Shown here: in pieces, positions 1 through 6,103 of the stretch | Numbering within the stretch: the stretch's first letter is position 1 | Layout of the letters: every line of letters starts with the position of its first letter | Source: Helicobacteraceae bacterium | Lineage (GTDB): Bacteria; Campylobacterota; Campylobacteria; Campylobacterales; Sulfurimonadaceae | Assembly: GCA_030613795.1 (NCBI GenBank) | Contig: JAUWLG010000064.1 | Span: forward strand, 1-6,972 | DNA length: 6,972 nt | Direction of reading: 5' to 3' | The notes under the pieces: model-generated | Databases searched by the model: none | What the model saw: the letters and a program-made list of their open reading frames with translations, nothing else | Told to the model about the DNA's origin: nothing | Made by a program: the position numbers and the translations under genes

Positions 1-568
1 GCGCGTAACCTTTATGCTCTTTTTTATCTATTTCAACATTAGCTTCATCCTGTGTAGGAACCAGTGTCAGCGCAACACCGGATTCAAGATAATCCGTACA
101 CGTGTTTACTTCCTCGATGTTAGGGATATTGATCGCCTCACAACAGACAAGCAGTACTTCATCATTGGTCGTCACGGCCTGTAAAGCACCCGTTTGCAGA
201 ACATTAGCCGAAGTATCATCACCGCTAGAGATAGTCAGGATCTCTTGTTTGTTGCCATGCAGCAGCGAGAAGTAAGATGGTGCTGTGTTATAGACCGAGT
301 TTTGAAAAGCGGTCGGACTGATCGGCTCGTTGGCATCAATCGCACCGACGATGTCAGCAGTTGCCTGCATCTCACCGTAAGCAGAGCCGTAAACAACAGC
401 ACCGTCACGAAAGTCACAAGCATCTGCAAGATAGACCATAATACGCGCTGCTCGTGTTAGACGACGACGCAACATCATCTTGGGCACAATGCGCTTTTCG
501 TCCAAGGTCTCACATTTTGTCTCTGCAGAAACCCTAGCCGTAGCTTTGACGATAAAGTTCATTTTCAT
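1..568 (-). CDS. Beta-ketoacyl synthase chain-length-factor-like protein (3' end outside window)
   Basis: The minus frame is open from ATG 568 to the left edge: 189 complete codons with no stop, so the C-terminal part is missing. The protein resembles the Ketoacyl-synt_2 family (beta-ketoacyl synthase chain length factors of aryl-polyene loci). Supporting stretches are an RRRLTRAAR segment near residue 34, a YGSAYGE segment near 60, and SPTAFQNSVYNTAPSYFSLLHGN at about 84-106 (given in pieces: SPTAFQNSVY, then NTAPSYFSLLHGN). Aligned by eye with the upstream ketosynthase, ISSGDDTSAN (113-122) falls on the active-site loop ISTACTSSAN, which puts Asp117 where the nucleophilic Cys should be. It is therefore probably a non-condensing partner that shapes chain length or stabilises a KS heterodimer in the cytoplasm. 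Its ATG overlaps the TGA of the upstream KS (ATGA), suggesting coupled translation in equal amounts. A second in-frame ATG at 562 is possible but worse placed relative to the GGAG. Family assignment is fairly sure; the partner and exact role are inferred. Confidence 0.85.
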   Translation of the reverse strand, partial: MKMNFIVKATARVSAETKCETLDEKRIVPKMMLRRRLTRAARIMVYLADACDFRDGAVVYGSAYGEMQATADIVGAIDANEPISPTAFQNSVYNTAPSYFSLLHGNKQEILTISSGDDTSANVLQTGALQAVTTNDEVLLVCCEAINIPNIEEVNTCTDYLESGVALTLVPTQDEANVEIDKKEHKGYA

Positions 569-1668
569 TTCAGTGCTCCAAATATGATGGCTGTGTTGTT
601 ACCGCCAAAAGCAAATGAGTTTGAGATCACATACTTGATCTCTTTTTCAACCGCTTCAAGTGGAAGATTGACCTTATCGTTCTCTGCATCAGACAATGAA
701 GTCTGTGGTGCTATGCGTTGCTGCTTGATCACCTCACAAGAGATGATCGCTTCCAGTGCACCTGCTGCACCTAATGTGTGGCCTGTTATCGCCTTGGTTG
801 AACTGAGGTAAGGGTTGTGAGTAAAGAGTGTCTCAACCGCCAAGGCTTCAACCGCATCGTTGGCTTGCGTGCCTGTTCCATGCGCATTGACATAGTCAAT
901 GTCTGTTGTTTTCAGACCTGCATCTTCGATCGCTTTTTGCATACAAGCGATCGCACCGCCCGCTTCAGGGTCAGGGTTGGTCATGTGAAAAGCGTCTGAA
1001 CTTCCAGCACTTCCACAGAGTTCAACACTCTCATCTGTCTGAACGTTTTGTATCAACAAAGCAGCGATGCCTTCAGCAACATTCATACCCTCTCTATCTT
1101 TTTGAAATGGGGTACATTTTTGTGTTGATAGAACACCAAGAGCTTGGAAACCACATACCGTTGTATAACAGAGTGCATCTGCACCAACCACAAGTACATT
1201 ATCATACGCACCCAGGTTGATAAGGCGTTGTGCCAACATCATCGCGTTAGCACTTGAGGTACACGCTGTTGAGATAGAGCGGCTGTCTTTAAAACCAAAC
1301 TCTCTGTTTAGTGCATCGGAGATAACAGAGATAGCGTGCTCTTTGGGGTTGATCTTTTTGTAGTTTTTCTCTTTGAAAAAGATCTGTTCACTTTTACCGA
1401 TGCCTCCGACGGAAGAGCCAACGATCAAAAGCGTGTTGTTAAAATCATCAAGATTACTTTTATCAAGGACCTCTTGTGTCACTGAAGTCAGTGAACTAAA
1501 AAACTCATTGGGAGCAAAAGAGCCTAGTCCTGCCTGATGTTCAGACATGTAGCTTGTGTCAATAGTGATGCCGCTCTGTTTTGAATAGATAGCCGCCATC
1601 AATTCGGCCGTATTTCCGGCACAACTGAGTGATTCATAGGCATTAACAAAGACACGATTTTTTTGCAT
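565..1668 (-). CDS. Beta-ketoacyl-ACP synthase (KAS I/II-type, catalytically intact)
   Basis: A 367-residue condensing enzyme of the thiolase fold, predicted to perform decarboxylative Claisen condensation of a malonyl-ACP with an acyl chain held on its active-site cysteine. All signature residues are visible: Cys136 in STACTSSANA, His263 in NAHGTGTQAND, Lys292 and His297 in TKAITGHTLGAAG, the EG of the NVAEG motif near 196-200, and the C-terminal FAFGGNN at 352-358. It is somewhat shorter than housekeeping FabF/FabB (about 400-415 residues), mostly at the N-terminus, as is common in specialised clusters. The start at 1668 has an AGGGG 7 bases upstream, but that site is buried in a hairpin (see 1670-1710). 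The stop TGA overlaps the next gene's ATG, pairing this KS with a CLF-like partner. Substrate is not readable from sequence; an aryl-polyene or flexirubin-like polyene chain is inferred from the partner type and context. Confidence 0.93.
   Translation of the reverse strand: MQKNRVFVNAYESLSCAGNTAELMAAIYSKQSGITIDTSYMSEHQAGLGSFAPNEFFSSLTSVTQEVLDKSNLDDFNNTLLIVGSSVGGIGKSEQIFFKEKNYKKINPKEHAISVISDALNREFGFKDSRSISTACTSSANAMMLAQRLINLGAYDNVLVVGADALCYTTVCGFQALGVLSTQKCTPFQKDREGMNVAEGIAALLIQNVQTDESVELCGSAGSSDAFHMTNPDPEAGGAIACMQKAIEDAGLKTTDIDYVNAHGTGTQANDAVEALAVETLFTHNPYLSSTKAITGHTLGAAGALEAIISCEVIKQQRIAPQTSLSDAENDKVNLPLEAVEKEIKYVISNSFAFGGNNTAIIFGALK
576..579 (-). promoter_or_regulatory. Shine-Dalgarno GGAG for the CLF-like gene
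   Basis: GGAG on the minus strand lies 7 bases before the ATG at 568 and 13 bases before the alternative ATG at 562. The spacing favours the first start, which is also the one forming the ATGA overlap with the preceding ketosynthase stop codon. The site lies inside the last codons of that ketosynthase. Confidence 0.6.
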
Positions 1669-1669
1669 T

Positions 1670-1710
1670 AAAAAACCCCTCTATATTTTTTGTAATGTAG
1701 CACAGAGGGG
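1670..1710 (-). promoter_or_regulatory. Hairpin plus U-tract that hides the KS ribosome binding site (attenuator or weak terminator)
   Basis: In the minus-strand transcript the 5' arm (1710-1701, CCCCTCTGUG) pairs with the 3' arm (1685-1676, UAUAGAGGGG). This gives 10 pairs, seven of them an uninterrupted Watson-Crick block and two G-U, around a 15-base loop. Six U residues follow at 1675-1670, then A and the AUG at 1668. The geometry is that of a Rho-independent terminator pointing along the operon. The AGGGG that should serve as Shine-Dalgarno for the downstream ketosynthase (1680-1676) is the 3' arm itself. The 5' arm begins directly after the TAG stop (1713-1711) of the preceding gene, so a ribosome finishing that gene should block the hairpin and free the site. 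On the + strand the structure has no following T-run, so its polarity is leftward. The base pairing is seen directly; regulatory function is inferred. Confidence 0.6.
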
Positions 1711-2574
1711 CTAAAAACGAGGTAAAGTATTTACTTTTATCAATCGAAAATTCTCTTTATAATTTTCAATAAAAAGCAGTTCTCCCTCACCCTCATTGAT
1801 AAAGCTGTTTAGTGCATAAAGTGTTGCTGTTTCATAAAAACCGCATGACGCTTCATAAACAAATCGTTCTCTCTCTGCACCATCAAGAAGTTCATCGATC
1901 ATCTCTTTGGAACAGCGCAATCCAAATGCCACCTTGCAAGATTTATCTAGAGTGTGAAGACACTCTTTGACATCAGCCGCATGCATCTGCTTTTTAACAA
2001 CATCGATCGATGCCAAAGCACCCTCTTGCTGAGCACTAAGAAGCATCCAATTACTCCCCTCGCCAAGAAGGCGCTCATCACAGATACCGAGAGTCCTTTT
2101 GGTAAAAGCGACAGGTTCTTGCAGCTCATCAACGCCACCAACAAGAATCTGCTGCTCTTTACCAAGTTCAAGATCGTTTTGCGCCAGCAGAAGAGTCGTT
2201 TCAGCCACAAGACCCTGCCGAGACACATTAAGGTTTTTGCCATAAATACCAAAATACTGTGCGACGTAAAAACCGGCAGTATTACTAAGAGAGTTGATAA
2301 AATCGACCGGTTTAGGCGGTTGTTTATGGATATAACGTTGATCACGCAGACGTTTAAAGACAGCCAAGTTACCCTGTCCGGAAGCCATATAGAGTGCTGT
2401 ACCCTTGTCAAGCACATTGTCACCAACTGCTTTATATGCTCCAAGCAACGCCAATTGGATAAAGCGGTCCGTACGTCTGATCATCTTGGGTGAGACAACT
2501 TTCCAAGCTGCTTTGACATCAAGCTCTTCACCCTCTTTGCGATTAACTGATCCTGTTTTATGGATATAGATCAT
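1711..2574 (-). CDS. Short ketosynthase-like protein lacking catalytic residues
   Basis: A 287-residue protein that reads as a degenerate ketosynthase. Residues about 57-190 follow the KS N-terminal half: a LYMASGQGNL strand-loop near 61-70, INSLSNTAGFYVAQ near 93-106, an LVGGVDE strand-turn near 144-150 and GEGSNWMLL near 171-179, matching the GEG(A) motif. In the loop that normally holds the nucleophile, VSRQGLVAE (117-125) places Gln120/Gly121 at the Cys position. No HGTGT or GHT motif follows. The C-terminal half is compressed, with SCGFYETATLYAL (about 243-255) perhaps corresponding to the GHTLGAAGAL helix. It should not condense acyl chains itself; a CLF-like partner role with the upstream KS is inferred from the ATGA overlap with that gene's stop. 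GAAGG 7 bases before ATG 2574 supports the start. An unrelated frame of 165 codons inside it is a shadow. Homology is moderately sure, function is not known. Confidence 0.8.
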   Translation of the reverse strand: MIYIHKTGSVNRKEGEELDVKAAWKVVSPKMIRRTDRFIQLALLGAYKAVGDNVLDKGTALYMASGQGNLAVFKRLRDQRYIHKQPPKPVDFINSLSNTAGFYVAQYFGIYGKNLNVSRQGLVAETTLLLAQNDLELGKEQQILVGGVDELQEPVAFTKRTLGICDERLLGEGSNWMLLSAQQEGALASIDVVKKQMHAADVKECLHTLDKSCKVAFGLRCSKEMIDELLDGAERERFVYEASCGFYETATLYALNSFINEGEGELLFIENYKENFRLIKVNTLPRF

Positions 2575-3713
2575 GACTTAACCTTCTCGATCACGATAGA
2601 GGTGTTATTACCTCCAAATCCAAAATAATTAAGCATAAAGAGACCATTTTCACAAGGCATTTTCTCTTTCAGTGGTGTCCAATCCAGTGCCTCATCACGA
2701 TTAACAAAGTTAGGTGTACCAGGAACAAAACCGGCATCCACACACTCAAGCATCAAAAGCAGTTCACTTGAACCGCAACTGCCTAAGGTGTGGCCAATAT
2801 AGGGTTTGAAAGAGAAAAAGTCAGGTGACGCAGTGAAGACCTTTTTCATCCCATTCATCTCAGCCATATCATTTAAAGCACTGGCCGTACCATGGGCTTT
2901 GACTGCTGTAATATCGCTCTCTTTTACATCAGCAACTTTCAATGCCGCACTAATCACTTCACTGACACCAACACCATCAGGATTAGCCCCAGTAACACTG
3001 TGTGTTTCACAACTGCTTACACCTCCGTGAAAGCACCAAGGCGAAGAAGCCACATCATCACGGCTCAAGAATAGAGCACTGACAGCTTCGCCTAAGACGA
3101 TCCCCTCTCTGTCTCTATCAAATGGAGCGATCTTTCCAGGTGAGAGCAGTTGCATCGCTGCAAATCCCTCAAAAGAGATCGGGGCGAACATCTCAAAACC
3201 GACGACCAACGCATAATCAATGATCCCGCCTTCAAGCATCGAAGCCGCATCAATGACAGCATTGGCACTTGAGGTACAGGCGGTATTGTAGGTCAATGAA
3301 AAGTCATGGAGTCCAAAATGTGTAGTCAGGTGATCAGCATAATAGCCGTTGCCTATACGCTTGCATGCTACGTTCTCAACTTGAGAGTTGTCATAATTTT
3401 GACCCAAGGGAAGACTTAATGAGAGATCGTTAGAGGCGCTGCCGACAAAGAGACCGCATCGACTAAGATCATCAGAAGTCAAAGAGAGTTTATCGATCGC
3501 TTTTTGAACCACATCTTCAAGGTAACGCAGAGGAATTGAAAGTGCACTGTTGCGTTCACCGTCATCGATAGTGTAATAGGCAAACGAGAGATCTTCACCC
3601 ATCAGTGTCATTGTCTTCTCTACTGTACTGTATGTTCCATCTGAAAGGTGTTTAAGACGTCTCTCTTTCTCACCTAAAGCACTAAGTATTTCACCGCCGA
3701 GTATTGTGATCAT
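2571..3713 (-). CDS. Beta-ketoacyl-ACP synthase (second intact ketosynthase)
   Basis: A 380-residue condensing enzyme with a complete Cys-His-His triad: Cys146 in NTACTSSANA, His274 in KAHGTASALND, and Lys303/His308 in KPYIGHTLGSCGSSE. It also shows FDRDREGIVLGEA near 198-210 and a C-terminal FGFGGNN at 364-370. The HGTAS form, instead of HGTGT, resembles the HGTA(T/S)xxND variant found in FabB-like and specialised-cluster ketosynthases. It differs from the other KS in the window across most of the chain outside the motifs, so the two are not a recent duplication. It begins 17 bases after the acyl carrier protein stop, with no convincing Shine-Dalgarno before ATG 3713, so translation may depend on ribosomes arriving from the carrier protein gene. 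Its TGA overlaps the ATG of the inactive KS-like gene. Probable role: one of two elongating ketosynthases acting on the ACP-bound chain. Confidence 0.93.
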   Translation of the reverse strand: MITILGGEILSALGEKERRLKHLSDGTYSTVEKTMTLMGEDLSFAYYTIDDGERNSALSIPLRYLEDVVQKAIDKLSLTSDDLSRCGLFVGSASNDLSLSLPLGQNYDNSQVENVACKRIGNGYYADHLTTHFGLHDFSLTYNTACTSSANAVIDAASMLEGGIIDYALVVGFEMFAPISFEGFAAMQLLSPGKIAPFDRDREGIVLGEAVSALFLSRDDVASSPWCFHGGVSSCETHSVTGANPDGVGVSEVISAALKVADVKESDITAVKAHGTASALNDMAEMNGMKKVFTASPDFFSFKPYIGHTLGSCGSSELLLMLECVDAGFVPGTPNFVNRDEALDWTPLKEKMPCENGLFMLNYFGFGGNNTSIVIEKVKS

Positions 3714-3730
3714 TATTGAAGTTTCTGCTT

Positions 3731-4000
3731 TTACTCAGGTTGAATATAGTCAGCTAGAGCATTGATAGTCGTCACTACACGGCGAAAATCTTTAGAGTCA
3801 CCTAGACGGATCTTAAACTGTGTCTGCAGACCCATCGAGATCTGGAGTGCATCAAGAGAGTCCAACTCCAAGCCGCTTGCATCCGAAAAAAGTTCAACAT
3901 CGTCCGCAAGCTCTTCTGGCGTAATATCCTCTTTTTCACACTCTTCAATGATCATCGTTTTAAGACGCAACTTCAGTGCGTCATCTTGAGAACCTATCAT
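3731..4000 (-). CDS. Acyl carrier protein
   Basis: An acidic 89-residue carrier protein. The phosphopantetheine attachment site is Ser48 in GLELDSLDALQI, the usual DSL motif at the start of helix II. The acidic helix I (about 7-22) and the DDVELF segment before the site agree with the AcpP-like four-helix fold. After addition of 4'-phosphopantetheine by a phosphopantetheinyl transferase (not in this window), it would carry the intermediates handled by the two ketosynthases downstream. Its ATG overlaps the permease TGA (ATGA), and a strong AAGGAG lies 6 bases upstream (4007-4012), giving it the best ribosome binding site seen here, which fits a protein needed in excess. A dedicated pathway ACP rather than the housekeeping one is inferred from its position between exporter and ketosynthase genes. 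Confidence 0.93.
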   Translation of the reverse strand: MIGSQDDALKLRLKTMIIEECEKEDITPEELADDVELFSDASGLELDSLDALQISMGLQTQFKIRLGDSKDFRRVVTTINALADYIQPE

Positions 4001-5187
4001 GCTACTCTCCTTATTTTATAGTTAAATATCCCTGCCGCAATGATGAGTGAGACCACACCAAAAAGTATCAACCCAACCACTTCATACATCACATCACTTA
4101 TGGTACCACGGCGCAAAAAGACATCCAAGAAACCTTCGAGACCCCAGGACATTGGTGAGACATTGGCAAACTCTTTCATAAAGTCAGGCATAACAAACTT
4201 TGGTACCATGACCCCGCCAATTGCGCCTAAGAGAATATTGATAATCCCGCCAATTGTCGTTGCCTGCTCAACACTGTCAACCGTAACCGCGATCAAAATA
4301 GAGAGCCCGATAGCCGAAAGACTTAGTGCCAACGAAACCGCTATCAATGCACTGATATCACCGCCTATTGTCAATGGTGCAGCACCAAAGAGAGGGACAA
4401 CGAACATACCAACCGCTATCATTACCCAGACCTGCAGTTGATTGATCAGCATATAGGGGATGATTTTTCCGCCGAAAAGTACTGGCAGCGAAACGTTCAT
4501 CGTACTAAGACGCATCAGGGTGTTTTGTTTGCGCTCATTGATAAAGATCGTTGACATAGGTATGATGACAAAAAAGAGGCCAAAAACGATCCAGGACGGA
4601 ACACTCTGCTGTGTTGACGTCGGTTTTTCGTCTTCAGAGAGTGCCGCATAATGGATATTCATTATGCCCGCCTCATCAAACTCTATTTTCTTAATCGCTG
4701 ATTTTTCACCTCGCATACCGCTCTGCATCTCTGTCGCAAGATTGATGGCATCCAGACGCACCTGCATAACACTGCTGAGTATCTGCGTTTTAAAGAGCAT
4801 CAGATGACTCTGCCCGATGTCCGATGCAACTTCGATCTGGAGTGCCGAATTGTTGGCCTCATTTTGTGAGAACTGAGACTTAAACCCTTCCGGTATGACA
4901 ACAATAAACTGGACACCTTCCTCTTTTGGTTTACCGAAATCTTCACTGATGTTATGCTCGTTCATCAGTTTATTGGCACGCAGTTTTGAGATGAGAGAGT
5001 AGCTTTCCAGAGAGTTATCTCTGTCAACAACCGCATATTCTATGAGGGCTTTGTCTTCATTAAAGACATCTTTAAGCGCCAAAGACATGATCAAAATAAA
5101 GACAGCCGGCATTACAAAAAGTGCCGCAAGCGCGTGTTTGTCACGAGAGACGAGCAAAAATTCTTTGATCAACATCGCTTTAAACAT
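3997..5187 (-). CDS. ABC-2 type transporter permease
   Basis: A 396-residue integral inner-membrane protein of the ABC-2 permease superfamily. Hydrophobic segments are visible at about 20-40, 197-217, 246-268, 276-301, 308-331 and 369-388, giving six likely membrane helices. The first helix is followed by a hydrophilic domain of about 155 residues (41-195), probably extracytoplasmic, as in ABC2_membrane_3 permeases. The NVSPMSWGLEGF stretch (342-353) before the last helix is typical of the superfamily. It overlaps the ATPase gene by 8 bases and has AAGGA 7 bases before ATG 5187, so the two are made together. With only one permease and one ATPase gene visible, a homodimeric (2+2) exporter is most likely. 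The cargo is not determined by sequence; export of the locus's lipid or polyene product, or a precursor, is inferred from its position. Confidence 0.9.
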   Translation of the reverse strand: MFKAMLIKEFLLVSRDKHALAALFVMPAVFILIMSLALKDVFNEDKALIEYAVVDRDNSLESYSLISKLRANKLMNEHNISEDFGKPKEEGVQFIVVIPEGFKSQFSQNEANNSALQIEVASDIGQSHLMLFKTQILSSVMQVRLDAINLATEMQSGMRGEKSAIKKIEFDEAGIMNIHYAALSEDEKPTSTQQSVPSWIVFGLFFVIIPMSTIFINERKQNTLMRLSTMNVSLPVLFGGKIIPYMLINQLQVWVMIAVGMFVVPLFGAAPLTIGGDISALIAVSLALSLSAIGLSILIAVTVDSVEQATTIGGIINILLGAIGGVMVPKFVMPDFMKEFANVSPMSWGLEGFLDVFLRRGTISDVMYEVVGLILFGVVSLIIAAGIFNYKIRRVA

Positions 5188-6103
5188 CGGCTCGTCCTTT
5201 TGATGTCAGATTGATAAAGAGTGACTCTAAAGTCGTTGTACCGTAGCGAATGTTTTTAACAGCAACACTATGTGCTTCTAAAAGTGCTAACGCTTCGGAG
5301 ACAGTGTTACTCTCTTTGCCTTCCAACATCAGAGAGCTATCATCAATAACAGTTAATGCACTCATCTTTAGACAGCACTCTTGTAAGGCCGCTAACGGGG
5401 TCTCGTAGATCTCGAAGATGAGCTGATCAGCACTCTCGTTAGTGAGCATACTTTCTATACTGCCTTGTTTGATGATCTTTCCGGCATTGATGATCGCCAC
5501 CTCATCACAGATCTTCTCGATCTCAGGCATATAATGCGAGGTGTAGACAACCGTTTTATTGACTTTTTTAAACGACATAATAGTCTCTAAGATCTCATTT
5601 CGTGACTCTGGGTCGATCCCTACGGTCGGTTCATCAAAAAAGAGAATATCCGGGTCATTAAGCAGACCGATAGCGATATTAAGACGACGTTTCTGCCCGC
5701 CCGAAAGTGTCGCTGCTTTTTGATGAAGCATAGAACCCAAACGGTTTGTCTCAACGGCATAATCGATATTTTTTTTAAGAGTATCCGCTTGAATATTTTG
5801 GATCCCGCCAAAAAAATTGAGGTTCTCTATGACGGTGAGGTTCTCATAAAAGGCTAGGGTCTGAGGGATAAGAGCACATCGTTTACGAATCTCAGTCAAG
5901 TTTTTGTCTAGAGGCAGATCAAAGACAGTGACCTCACCCTCATTATATTTGGTCAAACCGTTAAGAATTGATATAAGCGTCGTTTTACCTGCACCGTTAG
6001 GTCCCAAAAGACCAAAGATAGTCCCCGCTTTTATCTCTAATGTCAGATAATCAAGTGCCACCTTTTCATCATAACGTTTGAGAAGATTTGTGATCTTGAT
6101 CAT
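5180..6103 (-). CDS. ABC transporter ATP-binding protein (ABC-2 export type)
   Basis: A 307-residue cytoplasmic ATPase that would power the adjacent permease. All motifs are intact: Walker A GPNGAGKTT (34-42), Q-loop Gln81 in IPQTL, signature LSGGQ (133-137), Walker B ILFFDEPT (153-160) with Asp157/Glu158, D-loop GID (162-164) and switch His190 in YTSHYM. Residues beyond about 225 form the short C-terminal extension common in ABC-2 export ATPases, ending with the TLESLFINLT block (291-300). Its ATG overlaps the stop of the BtrH-like gene by one base (TAATG); no good Shine-Dalgarno is visible, which points to coupled translation. Its family includes exporters of lipids, antibiotics and polysaccharides, so the substrate must come from context. 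Confidence 0.94.
   Translation of the reverse strand: MIKITNLLKRYDEKVALDYLTLEIKAGTIFGLLGPNGAGKTTLISILNGLTKYNEGEVTVFDLPLDKNLTEIRKRCALIPQTLAFYENLTVIENLNFFGGIQNIQADTLKKNIDYAVETNRLGSMLHQKAATLSGGQKRRLNIAIGLLNDPDILFFDEPTVGIDPESRNEILETIMSFKKVNKTVVYTSHYMPEIEKICDEVAIINAGKIIKQGSIESMLTNESADQLIFEIYETPLAALQECCLKMSALTVIDDSSLMLEGKESNTVSEALALLEAHSVAVKNIRYGTTTLESLFINLTSKGRADV

Noticed and set aside
194..460. Open frame of 88 codons on the + strand near the left edge
   Set aside because: The opposite strand encodes the CLF-like protein continuously from 568 to the edge, with clear family motifs; this is its shadow.
906..1220. Open frame of 104 codons on the + strand
   Set aside because: Antisense to the conserved core of the ketosynthase; low-complexity, His-rich translation with no domain.
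1670..1710. Reading the hairpin as the end of the operon
   Set aside because: The following KS and CLF genes continue in the same direction, belong to the same pathway and start 7 bases past the stem, so full termination here is unlikely; partial attenuation or translational control fits better.
1947..2444. Second minus-strand frame of 165 codons within the KS-like gene
   Set aside because: It is a shifted reading of the same gene, with a Leu/Ser/Arg-rich composition and no family resemblance; the 287-residue frame carries the KS landmarks.
1954..2493. Open frame of 179 codons on the + strand
   Set aside because: It lies wholly inside the KS-like gene on the other strand, has no recognisable domain and no supporting ribosome site or neighbours.
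565..3713. Recent tandem duplication of a KS/CLF pair
   Set aside because: Outside the catalytic motifs the two ketosynthases share little by eye, and the two inactive partners differ in length and loop residues, so any duplication is old.
4040..4441. Open frame of 133 codons on the + strand
   Set aside because: Antisense to the membrane segments of the permease; its Thr/Ile/Pro-rich composition is what antisense of hydrophobic helices produces.
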